Shown piece after piece: positions 1-11,170 of a stretch of 64,000 bases of DNA. Origin of the DNA: Plotosus lineatus (Eukaryota > Chordata > Actinopteri > Siluriformes > Plotosidae). The DNA lies in assembly GCA_024760905.1 (NCBI GenBank), contig CM045729.1, positions 54,212,080-54,276,079 on the forward strand. The letters run 5' to 3'. Every line of letters begins with the position of its first letter. Position 1 is the first letter of the stretch. The position numbers were made by a program, and so were the translations under genes. The notes below the pieces were generated by a model. That model ran no database searches and was not told the DNA's origin. It worked only from the letters and a program-made list of their open reading frames with translations.

Positions 1-2228
1 TCTGAATGGATATGCACAAGTCAGTTCAGGTTAAAAACATAAATTATTTAAAACAGAATAATGGAGATGGTTGGAGGATAACTCCTATTCTAAAACTACT
101 TGTAAACAATAAAAATATTTTAACAATTTTGATTAATTTAGCATAAAGACAACTACACCTAGAGCATTCCAGTGCTTGGAATGTGACAGAAGGCAAACCT
201 GTCAACTATGGGTGGTAAGACATTGGCAAAAAATCCAAGGAATAAAGCTGTGGACAGACATATTTAAGGAGATGGGTGTGGGGGGAAAAAAATCAAAAAG
301 GTTCTATCAATCATCATGAACACAGTTAAGTCCATACTAAATAAGTGAAAAGTATTTTGTACTGCATGGGCCATCTTTGGATCAAGCCGTCCCTCTAAAC
401 TGGATGGAAGAGTGAGGAGGAAACTGATCAGAGAAGTTACTGAAAGGCCTTTGGTAACTTTAAAGCATTCACAGATTTTTCTGGAAATTAATTATCATTG
501 TGGGAATATGACAATAATATCAATATATGCAAAAAAAAGTAGTCTCCCAAAACGCACCTTAAAGATTCCAAAGGGAAAACTGTATAATCTAATTCTATTT
601 GTTCTTAACAACCAATATTACATCAGGTGGAGTTGGGTAATTCTTTCAGCTGCAGTGATTTCTCTTTTTTTTTTTGTATTTTTCATTTTGAGTAAATACA
701 GCTGGAAAGATACATTGGAGTATGTCTCTATTTCAGTTTGCAAAGCTACAAAATATGAATATTTTGAAGGGAAGTAATTATTTTGTACCCACTCTATGTA
801 TAAATAAATGGTGAAGCTTAACAAGGGCAGATGCATCCAGACCAGAGTAGCGCATGCCAAAATTGGACAATTAACATTTTATCAAGCTTTGCAGAATATG
901 TAAAGTCTGGCAGGCACATCTGACCTTGAATTTGGATCAAAGTTAAAATAGAATAAAAAAAAGCTAAATGATGTTCAAATCTGGTTCATTATTGGAGCTG
1001 AGGTGCCAGTGCTTCACCCAAACATCATGCCTAACTATTTATTTGAATATTGACAGTGACATCTGGATTGAGAGGCAGAGAGAGAAAGAGAGACATCATT
1101 AGGAAATAATGGATAAAAGAACACATTCATTGACCACTTTGCTTCTGCACTGGTGCAATATTTAAGCAAAAAGCAGAACATGACATTTTTATTCAAGATC
1201 TCTGGTTCATAATTATGCCAAGTCAAATCAAACGATTATCCTGAGCAGTGAACGTTTTGGTCTGAAATGTTAGATTGCAGACAGTTTAATTTCAGTGAAT
1301 TAAATGAGGTGCTCTCTTCTGTTCCTTTGTTCAGTACAGTAAAGTAAACACAGTAGATATGCCCATCACACAAAAAGCAGAGACACCATCAATTACCAAG
1401 CCTGACTAGCTCCATATGCTATAATGTTGTTATGCCCACTCACAGGAAAGGCGAGAAAAACAAGGAAACTGCAAGCAGAAAATCTTCAAAATGAAATCAT
1501 TGTGGATGTCGTCAGAACATATTCTGCCTGTCCAGCTAGCCGTAGGGTGATATTTGATGGATTCACTTGTCAAAGCCTGATCATTATCCAGCTTTCACTC
1601 TGATATGTTACTGAACAGATGGGTTTTCTTCTCTGCTTTACACACAAGGGAAAATCACTCACCACAGAAACACAACACACATTTGTGCAAAATTTATGGA
1701 ATTAAGGTTTGTTTTATTTATTTATTATTTATTTTGTATCTTCACCTCTGAAGATCGGAATCATCAGTATCTTCTACAAGCTGTTATTGCTAATCAATAC
1801 TGCATCAACACAGCGGATCCAAACACTCAAATTACCAGCTTCAAATAAGCAAATCAGATTTAGAGCCAGCCAATGGGACTGTAATAGACCTTTTGAAAGC
1901 TTATTACGAAGATGTTCGAAGTCATGCTATACCTCTAATGTGAGTGATTAAGGACTGGGGATTCAATCAGAAAAAGAGAAAATGCTCACAAATTATGAGC
2001 TTTCTGACTCTTCACAACGTTTCGGTTGCATTACAGCTGGATGATTCCATATCCTTGATTCATTTTCTCTTTGATTAAATTAATAAATCAGATCAAGCCC
2101 CTAAAATCAAATGGCATTTATGCTGACATCAGTATGGTTAGTGCCCCCCCACCTCATGGCTGCATTATCAGTATCTCTGATATCAGCCCCTAAAAAAATA
2201 GACCATATAGAGAATAAATGTATTTGTC
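1..2228. other. Intergenic DNA, no gene recognised
   Basis: AT-rich sequence with only short ORFs that lack recognisable domains or codon structure. I saw no transposon ends, tRNA-like heads or long tandem arrays. It may belong to the 5' flank of kcnj3 or to an unrelated intergenic interval. Confidence 0.5.
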
Positions 2229-2230
2229 AA

Positions 2231-2574
2231 GGCGACACGATGGCATAGTGGTTAGCACGTCTGCCTCACAGCAAGAAGGTTTTAGGTTTGAATCCCAGGT
2301 CAGGCATTTCTGTGTGAAGTTTGCATGTTTTCCTTGTGCTTGCATGAGTTTCCTCTGGGTACTCCGGTTTCTTCCCACAAAAACATGCACAGTAGGTGAA
2401 TTAGCTGTTCCAAATCAGCCCGAGGTGTGAGTGTGAGTATGAATGGGTGTGTAAGCCATAGTCTGGCAAGCTGACCAGGGTGTGCCTCGCCCAGAGTCGG
2501 CTGAGATGGGCGCCAGCCTCCCTGCCATCCTAATTAGGATTAAGCAGCTCTGAAAATGAATGAATGAATGAATG
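2231..2574 (+). repeat. tRNA-headed SINE, family S1 (near full length)
   Basis: The left end resembles a tRNA gene: an A-box-like stretch (GGCATAGTGGTTAGC), then a B-box-like GGTTTGAATCCC. The body is the common fish-SINE segment (TCTGTGTGAAGTTTGCATG). The tail reads CTAATTAGGATTAAGC and ends in a (GAAT)n run. Further S1 copies occur on both strands. A pogo-like element starts 2 bp after its tail. Confidence 0.8.
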
Positions 2575-2576
2575 TA

Positions 2577-3267
2577 CACTCACTATCCGAGTTACGACCT
2601 AGATCAGTTCCGACTAACCAATCGTAATTCAGATTGGTCGTAAGTCGGATCCCATTCACCCAGCACTCCCTCTGAATTTATGTGAAGTGTATTCTTCACA
2701 CGTTCTTTCAACATGCGAAATAAACTTGTATCCTTACTTTGCAGTGCTGGCAACATCACTTTCACATTTCTTTACCTATTATCTTCCAACCACATGTATA
2801 GCAACTTGTCCATCTTCGCAATTGGTCCGTCACACTGTTTTGTGATGATAGATGACTTAATCGGGGCTGCTGCTTCCATTGCTTCCTTAATGTGGTCCTT
2901 CAAAATTGTAGACACCGTGGAGTGGGAGAGATGGAGACCTCACTTTCATTTTCATCTCAGACAGCAGTGCCTTCCTTGATTTCTTGCCAGAATTGCCATC
3001 GCATAAATCGGACTTCCTCTTGGGGGCCATGGTAACAGTGTAGAGTAAATGAATGTAAAATTGTACTGTAAGAGAGATGTTACTGCGACGGTATCTAGTC
3101 GTTGAGTGTAGCAGTAGAATGCTGTGCGTGTGAGATGCTGTGCTGCCACAACTATCTTTGGCGTTGCGCTGCCAGACATACAGCAAACTCATAATAGGCA
3201 TCTGCTAGACGTGGTCATAAGTACGGGTGGTCGTAACTCGCTTATGCCTTAACTCTGATACTGAGTG
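2577..3267 (-). mobile_element. pogo/Tigger-like DNA transposon, internally deleted
   Basis: Both ends carry related inverted termini (CACTCACTATCCGAGTTA on the left; CACTCAGTATCAGAGTTA read from the right), flanked by TA at 2575-2576 and 3268-3269, the Tc1/mariner target. On the minus strand an ORF remnant begins MAPKRKSD near 3031. In other frames it continues with STILKDH and KLLYMWLEDN, typical of the N-terminal CENP-B-like DNA-binding region of Tigger transposases. At 691 bp there is no room for the DDE catalytic domain, so it cannot encode its own transposase. Confidence 0.7.
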
Positions 3268-3469
3268 TATATGGCAATGTTGCAAATTTGTTGTTAGATA
3301 AATGGAAAAGTACACTGATCTTTGAGAATACCAAATATTTACGATCTACTTCTGCTCAAGAAAATTGATTTGTTCCCGTTCAATCTCTACAGTGCTTCAC
3401 AAACTCAGGCAGATTCTCAAATTATTTACTTATTAAGCTTTTATGGTCAGTACACCTCCAGTGCACTTA

Positions 3470-3667
3470 ACTGAGTTATCCAAGGCCGGCCTGTGGTGAG
3501 ACGCACATAAAGAACCATTGCTGTCTTTTGTTAAGAATAGGCTGCATGGCTGTCAGTGTGTTTTTGCCCTGCAATGGCCTGGCGAGCTGTTCAGGGTGTA
3601 TGTGGCCTTTGCCCAGGGTCAGCTGAAATGGGCACCAGCCTCCCTGTGACCCTAATTAGGATTAAAC
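3470..3667 (+). repeat. SINE family S2, 5' part, split by a hAT-like element
   Basis: The S2 body (AAGAACCATTGCTG) and shared tail T1 (CCCTAATTAGGATTAAAC) are present. The tail is cut at 3667 and resumes at 4263 with ATTAAACTCTGTTCAGAAAATG. The 8-base duplication GATTAAAC marks the insertion point of the intervening element. Confidence 0.75.
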
Positions 3668-4262
3668 CATACCTGTCAACCCGAGGCCGTTGGCGATCTT
3701 ACAAATGGCTACTTATGCCCTTACAAAATAGCAACTAATCTTACGCGTCTTATTATCGCGTGCAATATGAAACAAAAATTAAACTCTATTTTTAATATAA
3801 TATGAATTTATTGGTAATGTTGTAACATATAACCTGGTGCAATCAAATAAAACAGTAATATCTTCAGCTGCATGATTAAGAAAATTTAACAGTGATCTTT
3901 ATTATAACTATATGTAGCACTTTTGGCACTTTCAATCATTTCTTTTGATGGCTTCACTTCATGGCACTTGAGCTCGCAATTAAGTTTGACTTGAATGATG
4001 GCGGAAGTGAGAGTGCGGTCACGTGGTCGGAAAGAGCAGACGATAGCAGACGATAAACGCAACGCGCGATTCTCGCGAGAAAACGGCTACAGACCAATTC
4101 GGCGTATCGTCTCTTTACCGAAACGGTGACACAAAAAACGGAGTTAAAAAAAAAAGCCGAAATGATCGAAAAACGTACAGATTTCGGACGTACGGCGTAC
4201 ACATTTAAAAATCAGTGCTCACTTGTACAAATTACGCCAAAACCGTACAACTTGACAGGTAT
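3668..4262. mobile_element. hAT-like non-autonomous transposon inserted in a SINE
   Basis: Ends are inverted (CATACCTGTCAA left, TTGACAGGTAT right). An 8-bp GATTAAAC occurs at 3660-3667 and 4263-4270, matching the 8-bp duplication of hAT transposition. No transposase ORF is visible in 595 bp. The interrupted SINE closes up when the element is removed, which confirms the boundaries. The superfamily is inferred from duplication length. Confidence 0.65.
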
Positions 4263-4300
4263 GATTAAACTCTGTTCAGAAAATGAACGGATAAATAAAC
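4263..4300 (+). repeat. SINE S2 tail, right of the hAT-like insertion
   Basis: Continuation of the SINE tail begun at 3470, with AAACTCTGTTCAGAAAATGAA. The Ty3/gypsy LTR begins 22 bp downstream. Confidence 0.7.
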
Positions 4301-4321
4301 AAATAATCAGTACAAAGCAGC

Positions 4322-4676
4322 TGTTGTGGATGGAGTGTTTGCGTAGGACCCAAGGATGCAGGAGACCGAAGGAAGGTTCAATGACTTATTGAACATCAAG
4401 CACTGAAACTCACTAGACAAGGCAGATAGACAGAACTGGTCGGGAGCATGAATCGGGGATCAGAGAGAACCGTCGAGGAACGGAGTCACTGGAACCAATC
4501 TTCTGACAGCGGAGGAGAGCATGCCGCTCCCTTTTATCGCTGGCTGCCGCTGATTGCAGATTAGGACCAGGTGCGCTCAACTCGGAAACTCCTCTATCGG
4601 CAACTGCCACGCCCCTCACCAACGCCTGCAATGAATTAAGGCAGAGTTAGTTCGTCAACCAGCACAGACCATGACA
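4322..4676 (-). repeat. 3' LTR of the Ty3/gypsy element
   Basis: On the minus strand it starts TGTCATGGTC and ends CCACAACA, giving the usual TG...CA ends. It aligns along its length with 7134-7482, with scattered substitutions and small indels, so the insertion is not recent. Confidence 0.88.
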
Positions 4677-4916
4677 GTCCCCCCCCCCTTTAAGGGGCGC
4701 CCGACCAAGCCTGTCCAGGAACTGGAGATTGAATTCATCCAATAGGTCCGGGTCCAGGATTAGGGAGCGGGAATCCATGACCTCTTCGGGACCATACCCA
4801 TCCCAGTCCACTATATACTGGAAGCCTCGGCCCCGCCTGCATACATCGAGGATCTGGTTGACCGTATATGCGGGATGTCCGTCAATCAGTCGGGGGAGGA
4901 GGGGACTTTCTACCAC
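4677..4916 (-). pseudogene. Integrase C-terminal chromodomain remnant (Ty3/gypsy)
   Basis: The minus-strand ORF has [20 protein letters not shown] followed by [12 protein letters not shown], the pattern of the chromodomain at the end of chromovirus integrases (aromatic residues plus the GYGPEE turn). After GPEE the expected tryptophan-containing stretch is replaced by MDSRSLI. The ORF runs on through the polypurine tract into the LTR. Confidence 0.8.
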
Positions 4917-5009
4917 CGCCTTAATTAGGGAGACATGAAAAACTGGGTGTACCTTGAGTGAGGGTGGGAGTCTCCGTCACACGGCGCTGGGGTTTATGAT
5001 TTTCTCAAA

Positions 5010-5770
5010 TCACGTAGGGCCCAATGTGGGAGGATAGTTTCTTTGAATCCACTTGCAGGGGCAGGTCCCCGGAGGACAGCCACACTTGTTGTCCGACTGT
5101 GTAGGGAGGTGCCCAATCCGCCGGTTTAGGGCCGCTGTTCGCTCCAGGGCAGCCCGTGCTTCCTTCCAGACCCTATGTGCTCTGTGGAACTGTGCCTGGA
5201 TTACCTCGACCTCCTGGCTGGGAAACAGGGGGGCTGGAACCCATGGATCACCATGAAGGGGGACATCCCAGTGTCGGTGCAGATCAGCTAATTGTGTGCG
5301 TACTCTACCCATGGGAGGTGTGTGGCCCAGAAGGCTGGGAGGCGACGCAGCGCAGGGAGGACCCCAGGCTTTTGGTTCACATGTTCTGCCTGCCCGTTCG
5401 ACTGAGGGTGGTAACCCAGGTCAAACTGCAGGAGACCCCCAAGGTGTCACAGAACGCCTTCCAAACTCTGGATGCAAACTGGGGGCCGGTCTGACACGAT
5501 GTCCTGGGGGATGCCATGGAGGCAGAAGACGTGTTGGATCAGGAGACCTGCTGTTTCCATTGCTGAGGGGAGTTTGGGTTGGGCAACGAAATGGACCGCA
5601 TTGGAGAACTGGTCCACTACTGTCAGGATGACTGTGTTGCCCTCAGATGGAGGCAGCCCGGTGACGAAATCCATCGCAATGTGCGACCAGGGGCGATGGG
5701 GAACGGTAAGGGTTGGAGGAGACCCGTGGATGCATTATGGGAGGACTTGCTCCGGGCACAGGTGACGCTC
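5010..5770 (-). pseudogene. Integrase core remnant (Ty3/gypsy)
   Basis: A minus-strand ORF at 5447-5674 reads [20 protein letters not shown] then [11 protein letters not shown], the start of a retroviral-type integrase core. It reaches [11 protein letters not shown], the second catalytic aspartate region, then shifts frame. The ORF at 5010-5312 carries the downstream integrase part ([20 protein letters not shown]). The catalytic glutamate region falls in the disrupted stretch, so no active integrase can be made. Confidence 0.8.
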
Positions 5771-5983
5771 CCACAAACTCCCTAGTGTTGGCTGCCATCG
5801 TTGGCCACCAGAAGTGTTGATGGAGCAGGAAGAGGGTTCGGTGGGCTCCGGGGTGGCGGGCTAACTTTGAGGCGTGGGCCCACTGGAGTACTGGGGTTCT
5901 GGCCGGAGGGGGAACATATAGTCGGCCTTGCGAGCACCCAACGGGCTCCGGTTCCCCCTGATGGGCTTCCCGAACTAGTCGTT

Positions 5984-6475
5984 CTACCTCCCATCGGGCT
6001 GCTCCGAGTATACAGGAGGAGGGCCGGATGGTTTCAAGAACTGCCTGTAGAGAGCATCCGGCTTAGTGTTCCGGGAGCCTGGTCGATATGTCAGCGTGAA
6101 GTTGAATCGCCCCAAGTAGAGTGACCATCGTGCCTGACGGGAGTTCAACCTCTTGGCCGTATGGAGGTAGGACAGATTCTTATGGTCGGTCCAGACCACG
6201 AAAGGGTGAGCCGCTCCTTCCAGCCAGTGCCTCCACTCCTGGAGTGCTAAGACAACCACCAGCAGTTAGCGATTCCACACATAATTCTGTTACGCTGGGG
6301 ACAGGCGACGGGAGAAGAAGGCCCATGGGTGGAGCTTCTGATCTGTGGGGGACCGTTGGGAGAGGACCGCCCCCACCCCTGAGTCCGAGGCGTCGACTTC
6401 CACGGGGTCCGGGTGGATCAGTATGGGGGGCGTGGACGAATTTCGCCTTCGGTTTGTCAAACGCCATCTGAGCAC
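5984..6475 (-). pseudogene. RNase H domain remnant (Ty3/gypsy)
   Basis: The minus strand at 6290-6475 reads [19 protein letters not shown] then [13 protein letters not shown], the start of a Ty3 RNase H (DAS motif). At 5984-6259 it reads [20 protein letters not shown] then [18 protein letters not shown], the usual HWLEGA and TDHKNL blocks, ending NTKPDAL. The two pieces are in different frames. Confidence 0.85.
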
Positions 6476-7117
6476 TTAGGGACCGCTGGAACGGGGTCTT
6501 GGGTGATATCAACTCTGTAGTCCCGCACGAACCAGCGGTAGAAGTTCGCGAACCCCAGGAACCTCTGCAGCTGTTTCCGCGTCCCTGGAGTCGACCACTC
6601 AGCCACTGCCTCCCCTTTCGCCGGCTGATCGAACTTGATTTCTTGCATGAAACGTTCTACCTGGGAGCATAATTTCGGGGTGTGGGTAGGGATTGCCAGT
6701 GCCCAGGACGAGGCTTGCTCCGTAAGTAAGTTTCATGGTGAAGGCGGTTTTTGCTTGATCTGTGGCGTATGTGAGCGGCTGCTGGCTGAAGACGAGCGAG
6801 CACTGGTGGAGGAACTGTGCGCAGGAGCCGATCGCGCCCGAATACCTGGCTGGCGTGGGGATGAGTGGTTTTCAGTGCGTGGGGAGTATCACTGGTGCTG
6901 GCGCTGCTGCCGAAACGGAGGGTGAAGGGCGAGGGGGCGGGGTCGCAGCAGCGAGTTGAGTGGCGACGGCGTCCATCCTTCCGCCGAGATGCGTCAAGAT
7001 GGTGGTTATGCGCTGAAGATTAGCCATCATTTGGTGCAGGGTGGAGTCGTGTCATCCCAACAGGACTCCCTGGTCGGATAAGGCCTGCCGGAGCTGAGCG
7101 GTCTCCGCTGGGTCCAT
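6457..7117 (-). pseudogene. gag-to-RT deletion junction (Ty3/gypsy)
   Basis: At 7117 a minus-strand ATG opens a Gag-like start (MDPAETAQLRQALSDQG), stopped after about 21 codons. Other frames still show gag capsid-like pieces (SGAIGSCAQFLHQCSLVF) down to about 6700. Within about 100 bp this gives way to the end of reverse transcriptase ([19 protein letters not shown]). Protease and the RT YxDD region are absent, so an internal deletion joined mid-gag to late pol. Confidence 0.75.
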
Positions 7118-7133
7118 GTTCAAGTCAGAAGTT

Positions 7134-7482
7134 TGTTGTGGATGTATTTGAGTAGGACCCAAGGATGCAGGAGACCAAGGAAGGTTCAACGAGTTATTAA
7201 ACGTCAAGCACTGAACTTCACTAGAATACGCAGATAGAGCGAACTGGTCGAGCACGAACCAGGGATCAGAGAGAACCGTCGAGGAACAGAGTCACTGGAG
7301 CCAATCTTCTGACAGCGGAGGGGAGCATGCTGCTCCCTTTTATCGCTGGCTGCCGCTGATTGCAGATTAGGACCAGGTGCGCTCAGCTCGGAAACTCCTC
7401 GATCGGCAACCGCCACGCCCCTCACCAGCACCTGCAATGAATTAAGGCAGAGTTCGTTCTTCAGCCAGCACAGACCATGACA
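7134..7482 (-). repeat. 5' LTR of the Ty3/gypsy element
   Basis: Partner of the LTR at 4322-4676. It carries the same landmarks: the CCTTTTATCGCTGGCTGCCG block and the CACGCCCCTCACC block. On the minus strand the first strong ATG downstream is the gag start at 7117. Confidence 0.88.
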
Positions 7483-7731
7483 GCAGTTATGTTTCGAATT
7501 GATGTAAATATACACTACGCGTTTTTGTACTCCTTTTCTAAGAGGAAGCGGTTCACTATTCAGATCACCACTCTGTTGGAACTGTGGCATGAATAGTCAC
7601 TGAGATCTGCTTCAACATAAACCACTATTCAGGAACATGCCCTGTCACCTGTATCTGTTCTTGTGTGCTACCAAAAAAGCCCTTTTGCGTTAAGCCCGGG
7701 GAACTTACAAATAACACTTGTAATATCCCAC

Positions 7732-7918
7732 CACCCCCCTCCCACCATGCAAAAGAACCATTGCTGACCTTCGGCAAGAGGAGCCTGCATAGCCACTCGC
7801 ATGTTACCACCCCGTGATGGCCTGGCAAACCATTCAGGGTGTACTCTGCCCTCGTCTAGAGTCGGCTAGGATGAGCGCCAGCCTCCGTTGCTACCCTAAT
7901 TATAGAAAATGAATAAAT
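7732..7918 (+). repeat. SINE S2 fragment (body and T1 tail)
   Basis: 5'-truncated copy with AAAGAACCATTGCTGACC, CGTGATGGCCTGGCAAACC and a decayed T1 tail (ACCCTAATTATAGAAAATG). Confidence 0.7.
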
Positions 7919-7988
7919 GAATATCCTTCCCAATGAAACAAATGTTGCCCCTTTTACCTGTAAAATGAATTTCATGAGGAAGATATAG

Positions 7989-8150
7989 TAAGGGCAGCAG
8001 AGTGCTGTAGTAGTTAGCACTCCTGCCTTGTATAGTCCAAAGACATGCACATCTTGCTAATTGGCTGTTATAACATTGCACCTAGGAGTGAGTGTGAGCC
8101 CTGTGATGGTCTGGTAGACATATGTTCAGGGTTAAACCCACCTTCACCCA
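7989..8150 (+). repeat. SINE S1 fragment, diverged
   Basis: A tRNA-like head (GTGCTGTAGTAGTTAGCACT) runs directly into the later part of the S1 body (CAAAGACATGCACATC); the middle is deleted. Confidence 0.6.
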
Positions 8151-8216
8151 GTAAAATAATAACTCTGTTAACTTTGATGATGGTTGGAACATGAAGATTT
8201 TTACCACCTTATGTGA

Positions 8217-8217
<1 letters not shown>

Positions 8218-8277
<60 letters not shown>
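8218..8277. repeat. (CA)n(GA)n microsatellite
   Basis: A short CA run followed by about 22 GA units. Confidence 0.95.
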
Positions 8278-8279
<2 letters not shown>

Positions 8280-8281
<2 letters not shown>

Positions 8282-8930
8282 GTTATGCTTCAGAGAACCC
8301 TGGGGATACCTGGATCCCAGTTTGAGATACACTACCTTAAGTTATTTCACTGTCTCGTTAAGAACGGAAGTTTATCCGGAGTCATTCGACTGAGTCTGCA
8401 GCAAGCACAATGTATTCTTTAGTGCTGGCCATTAGCTGAACCTTTAAAGCAAACACCAGAGCTTTGTGTCTTCGTTAATGAGCATGAGAGCACCAGTAAA
8501 AGTGACCTTGTCTCAACCGACACTCATTAATCCAACAATGAGGGTTTCTCGAGACCGGGCCAACCTACTAAGAAAATAGTATGACTTTAAAAAGGAATGA
8601 CAAAGATTGCTAAATTTGTAAAGCTCTTAATTGGATGATTCCGCAAAGGCAAATTGAATTTGTAACTGAAAGTGAATTTACAGCCATGACCCAGGGTCTT
8701 GTCTCCTCAAAAAAGAAGACAGAATTATGAATAGTTGTCTGGCATGCAATGCAACTCTGATCATACCATGAGCAAGACTGTACAAGACTTCAGACAATTA
8801 GAGACGTATGAGACCAAGAAGTAGAACTGATGTGAAATAATCAGGTTTTTAAAAAATGCTGTGAATCACAACATATCGATTATGATTAAGACAATAATTT
8901 GTGATAATATTTATATAAAATATAAGTGCA
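8280..8930. other. No gene or recognisable repeat
   Basis: Unremarkable non-coding sequence between two microsatellites. Confidence 0.5.
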
Positions 8931-8933
8931 TTA

Positions 8934-9000
<67 letters not shown>

Positions 9001-9040
9001 ATATATATATATGTATGTAGAGAGAGAGAGAGAGAGAGAG
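8934..9040. repeat. (TCTA)n / (TA)n / (GA)n compound microsatellite
   Basis: About 16 tetranucleotide units, then short TA and GA runs. The ORF across it is an artefact of the repeat. Confidence 0.95.
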
Positions 9041-9044
9041 CTAG

Positions 9045-10930
9045 GCAATAAAGTCAGTGTTTTTTTCTGCAAATTTATAAAATGCCAAATGTTATTTGGT
9101 ACCCTCAGTACTCGTTTGTGCTGGAGCTGTCTTATTGCCACGGGCTTATATTTTATATGTCAGCATTGCCTTCACTGCACACTCGAGAGCAAGTCTACAC
9201 AAGGGAGATTTAGCCCCATAATAACTGAAGGGGACCTCGTGTGGGCCAGACTCTCAGCAGTAGCCGAATTGGAGAGTGATGTAAAGCTGCCTGGTGCGTT
9301 TTATTGATCCGCCCAAGGCCAGGCTGAGTAAACATTTGCCAAATTGGAAAGAAAATATCTCTGCCAAGACATATTTTCTTCAGCAAATTATGATTTGTGT
9401 ACAGTATATGTTTAAAATTGAAAATATTGAAAATTCTTGTTGAGTACCTCTGTGTTATTTTTTTATTTGACACTGAAAACATCAGGCATTTTCACAAATT
9501 ACTCTATGAGATATTTGTACTAGCTTAAAGAAATTTGCTCTTAGAAACTATAAACCACTTCTGAAATCATAACTGAAATCATAATGCAAATAAGATATTC
9601 ATAGCACTAAATCTAAAACTTACAATTTTTTATTCATTTTTTATTTATTTGCATTTATTTCAGTGCAATCTACAATTTTAATGCACTATCTATACCGGTA
9701 CTGTAGAGAGACCACAATGCATTAGAGTGATGTAAGTATAACTGCTCATCTCTGTCTCGAGACATAACTTGTTACATTGATAGAGGTGTCCAGATAAAAC
9801 TTGTTACCATGCAAATAAGGGTTCTTCTTTATAACAAAGAAGATAAAAGCAGTCTCCCTGTCTGACAGAGTAACCAGGGGAGACACAAAAAGGGCAGAAA
9901 TCACTCTGCCTTTCAGAGCCCTTAGTCACAAAGACATTTCACTGATTAGCTGTTAAAAGTCTGCAGGAAGAGGTCCGTGTGTCTAATCTCCATGATCGAG
10001 CTCCTTCCTGACTTTTTGCTTTGTAGTAGATTTCAAGATAGGGCTACAGCTTTCCTTTAACATGTACTGTGCTGTTTCCCAGTTTCAACATAATAATATT
10101 GCCTTACTATGTAAATCCTGAAGGACAGATGAAGATTAAACATTATTTATTTAGCATTATAGAAGTCATGTCTAAACAAGTGGGCCCAGTGGCCCAGTGG
10201 CACTAGCACCTTACAGCAAGAAGGTTTTAGATCTGAATCATGGCCAGAATTGCTTCTGTGTGCTGTTTCTTTCATGGATATTTCTTTTTATGGAATCATA
10301 ACAGCAGCACTAGTCACAGACATCAATGAGTCTTGGGCATTCAAGACCTACTAGTTTACAGGTTGTTCTTCCTTGAACAGTACTTAATAGTACCAGGAAC
10401 ATCCCACAAAACCTGTCATAGAACCAACTCACTCTGATCCTAATACTTGTTCTGCTTCTGACATATTAGCTCCAAGAACTGACTTCATTTTCTACCTCAT
10501 ACCTCCCCAAGTGATCATGATATTTGTAATGGTTCGGTCATGTCCAAAAATGGTAGGACTTTTATACTGTTCCTGGTGTGCAGTGATAAGTACCTTAGTA
10601 CTGGACCACTGAAGGCCAACCGACGAACTGACAAGAATGTCATGGGTACAGATGGGTTCATGTGGGGTGTGAAGGCTAGTACTGTACATATTTCTGTTCT
10701 GACCTTACAGAAGAGCTACTGTACTGCAAACTGCTGAAACCGTTACTCAGGTATCCCAGATCTCTGCTATCTAGTGGAATTCTGCTATTTTTTTTTTAAA
10801 TAAATTTATGCAATAAGTACAGTGTAAGACTGTTTACTAGTGCAGAGTAAATGTTGTGCCATTTTGAATTATAGTGTTATACTATTAACATACTAACTTG
10901 TAGCAGGTATGCTCACTAGTGGAACACAAA
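9045..10930. other. Non-coding DNA with one short SINE S1 scrap
   Basis: No coding exon recognised. A degraded S1 head (GTGGCACTAGCACC, CAGCAAGAAGGTTTTAG) lies at about 10184-10270. The rest shows no structure I can name. Confidence 0.5.
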
Positions 10931-11170
10931 TGTGAGGCACTCCGCCGAATGTAGGCGCTTGTCGCTAGTGATGTATGGGGCTTGTGAGACAAAGCGTGGC
11001 TTATCCGGACTTCGATCTTTCAAGTGAGCAAGTGCGCATTGAATAATTGTTTAGTACTCAACCTTCACTTGCTCACTTGAAAGATCGGAAGTCCGGATAA
11101 GCCGCGCCTTATCTCACAAGCCCCATACGTCACTTGCAACAAGCGCCTATATTCGATGTAGCGCCTCACA
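10931..11170. mobile_element. Foldback MITE (near-perfect 100-bp hairpin)
   Basis: It begins TGTGAGGCACTCCGCC and ends with the reverse complement of a very similar stretch (GCGCCTCACA). Inner arms also pair (CAAGTGAGCAAG-side against CTTGCTCACTTG-side), so about 100 bp on each side form a stem around a loop of roughly 35 bp. No ORF. The same termini bound the larger element at 51777-53781, so it is probably a deletion derivative of that family. Confidence 0.8.

Larger units (their letters stand above)
4322..7482 (-). mobile_element. Ty3/gypsy (chromodomain) LTR retrotransposon, internally deleted
   Basis: Two related LTRs (4322-4676 and 7134-7482) flank internal DNA whose minus strand codes for gag start, RT end, RNase H, integrase and chromodomain, in that order. 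Near-matching 5-bp flanks (GCAGC left, GCAGT right) look like a decayed target duplication. A C-rich run right after 4676 is the polypurine tract read on the minus strand. The total is 3.16 kb, well short of the roughly 5 kb usual for such elements: the rest of gag, protease and the RT catalytic core are missing. Remaining frames are broken by shifts and stops, so the copy is dead. Confidence 0.9.

Noticed and set aside
412..777. 121-codon ORF near the left edge
   Set aside because: AT-rich, no domain, no splice or promoter support, biased composition.
5053..6471. Several + strand ORFs of 100-116 codons
   Set aside because: Antisense of the Ty3/gypsy pol region; no domain in these frames.
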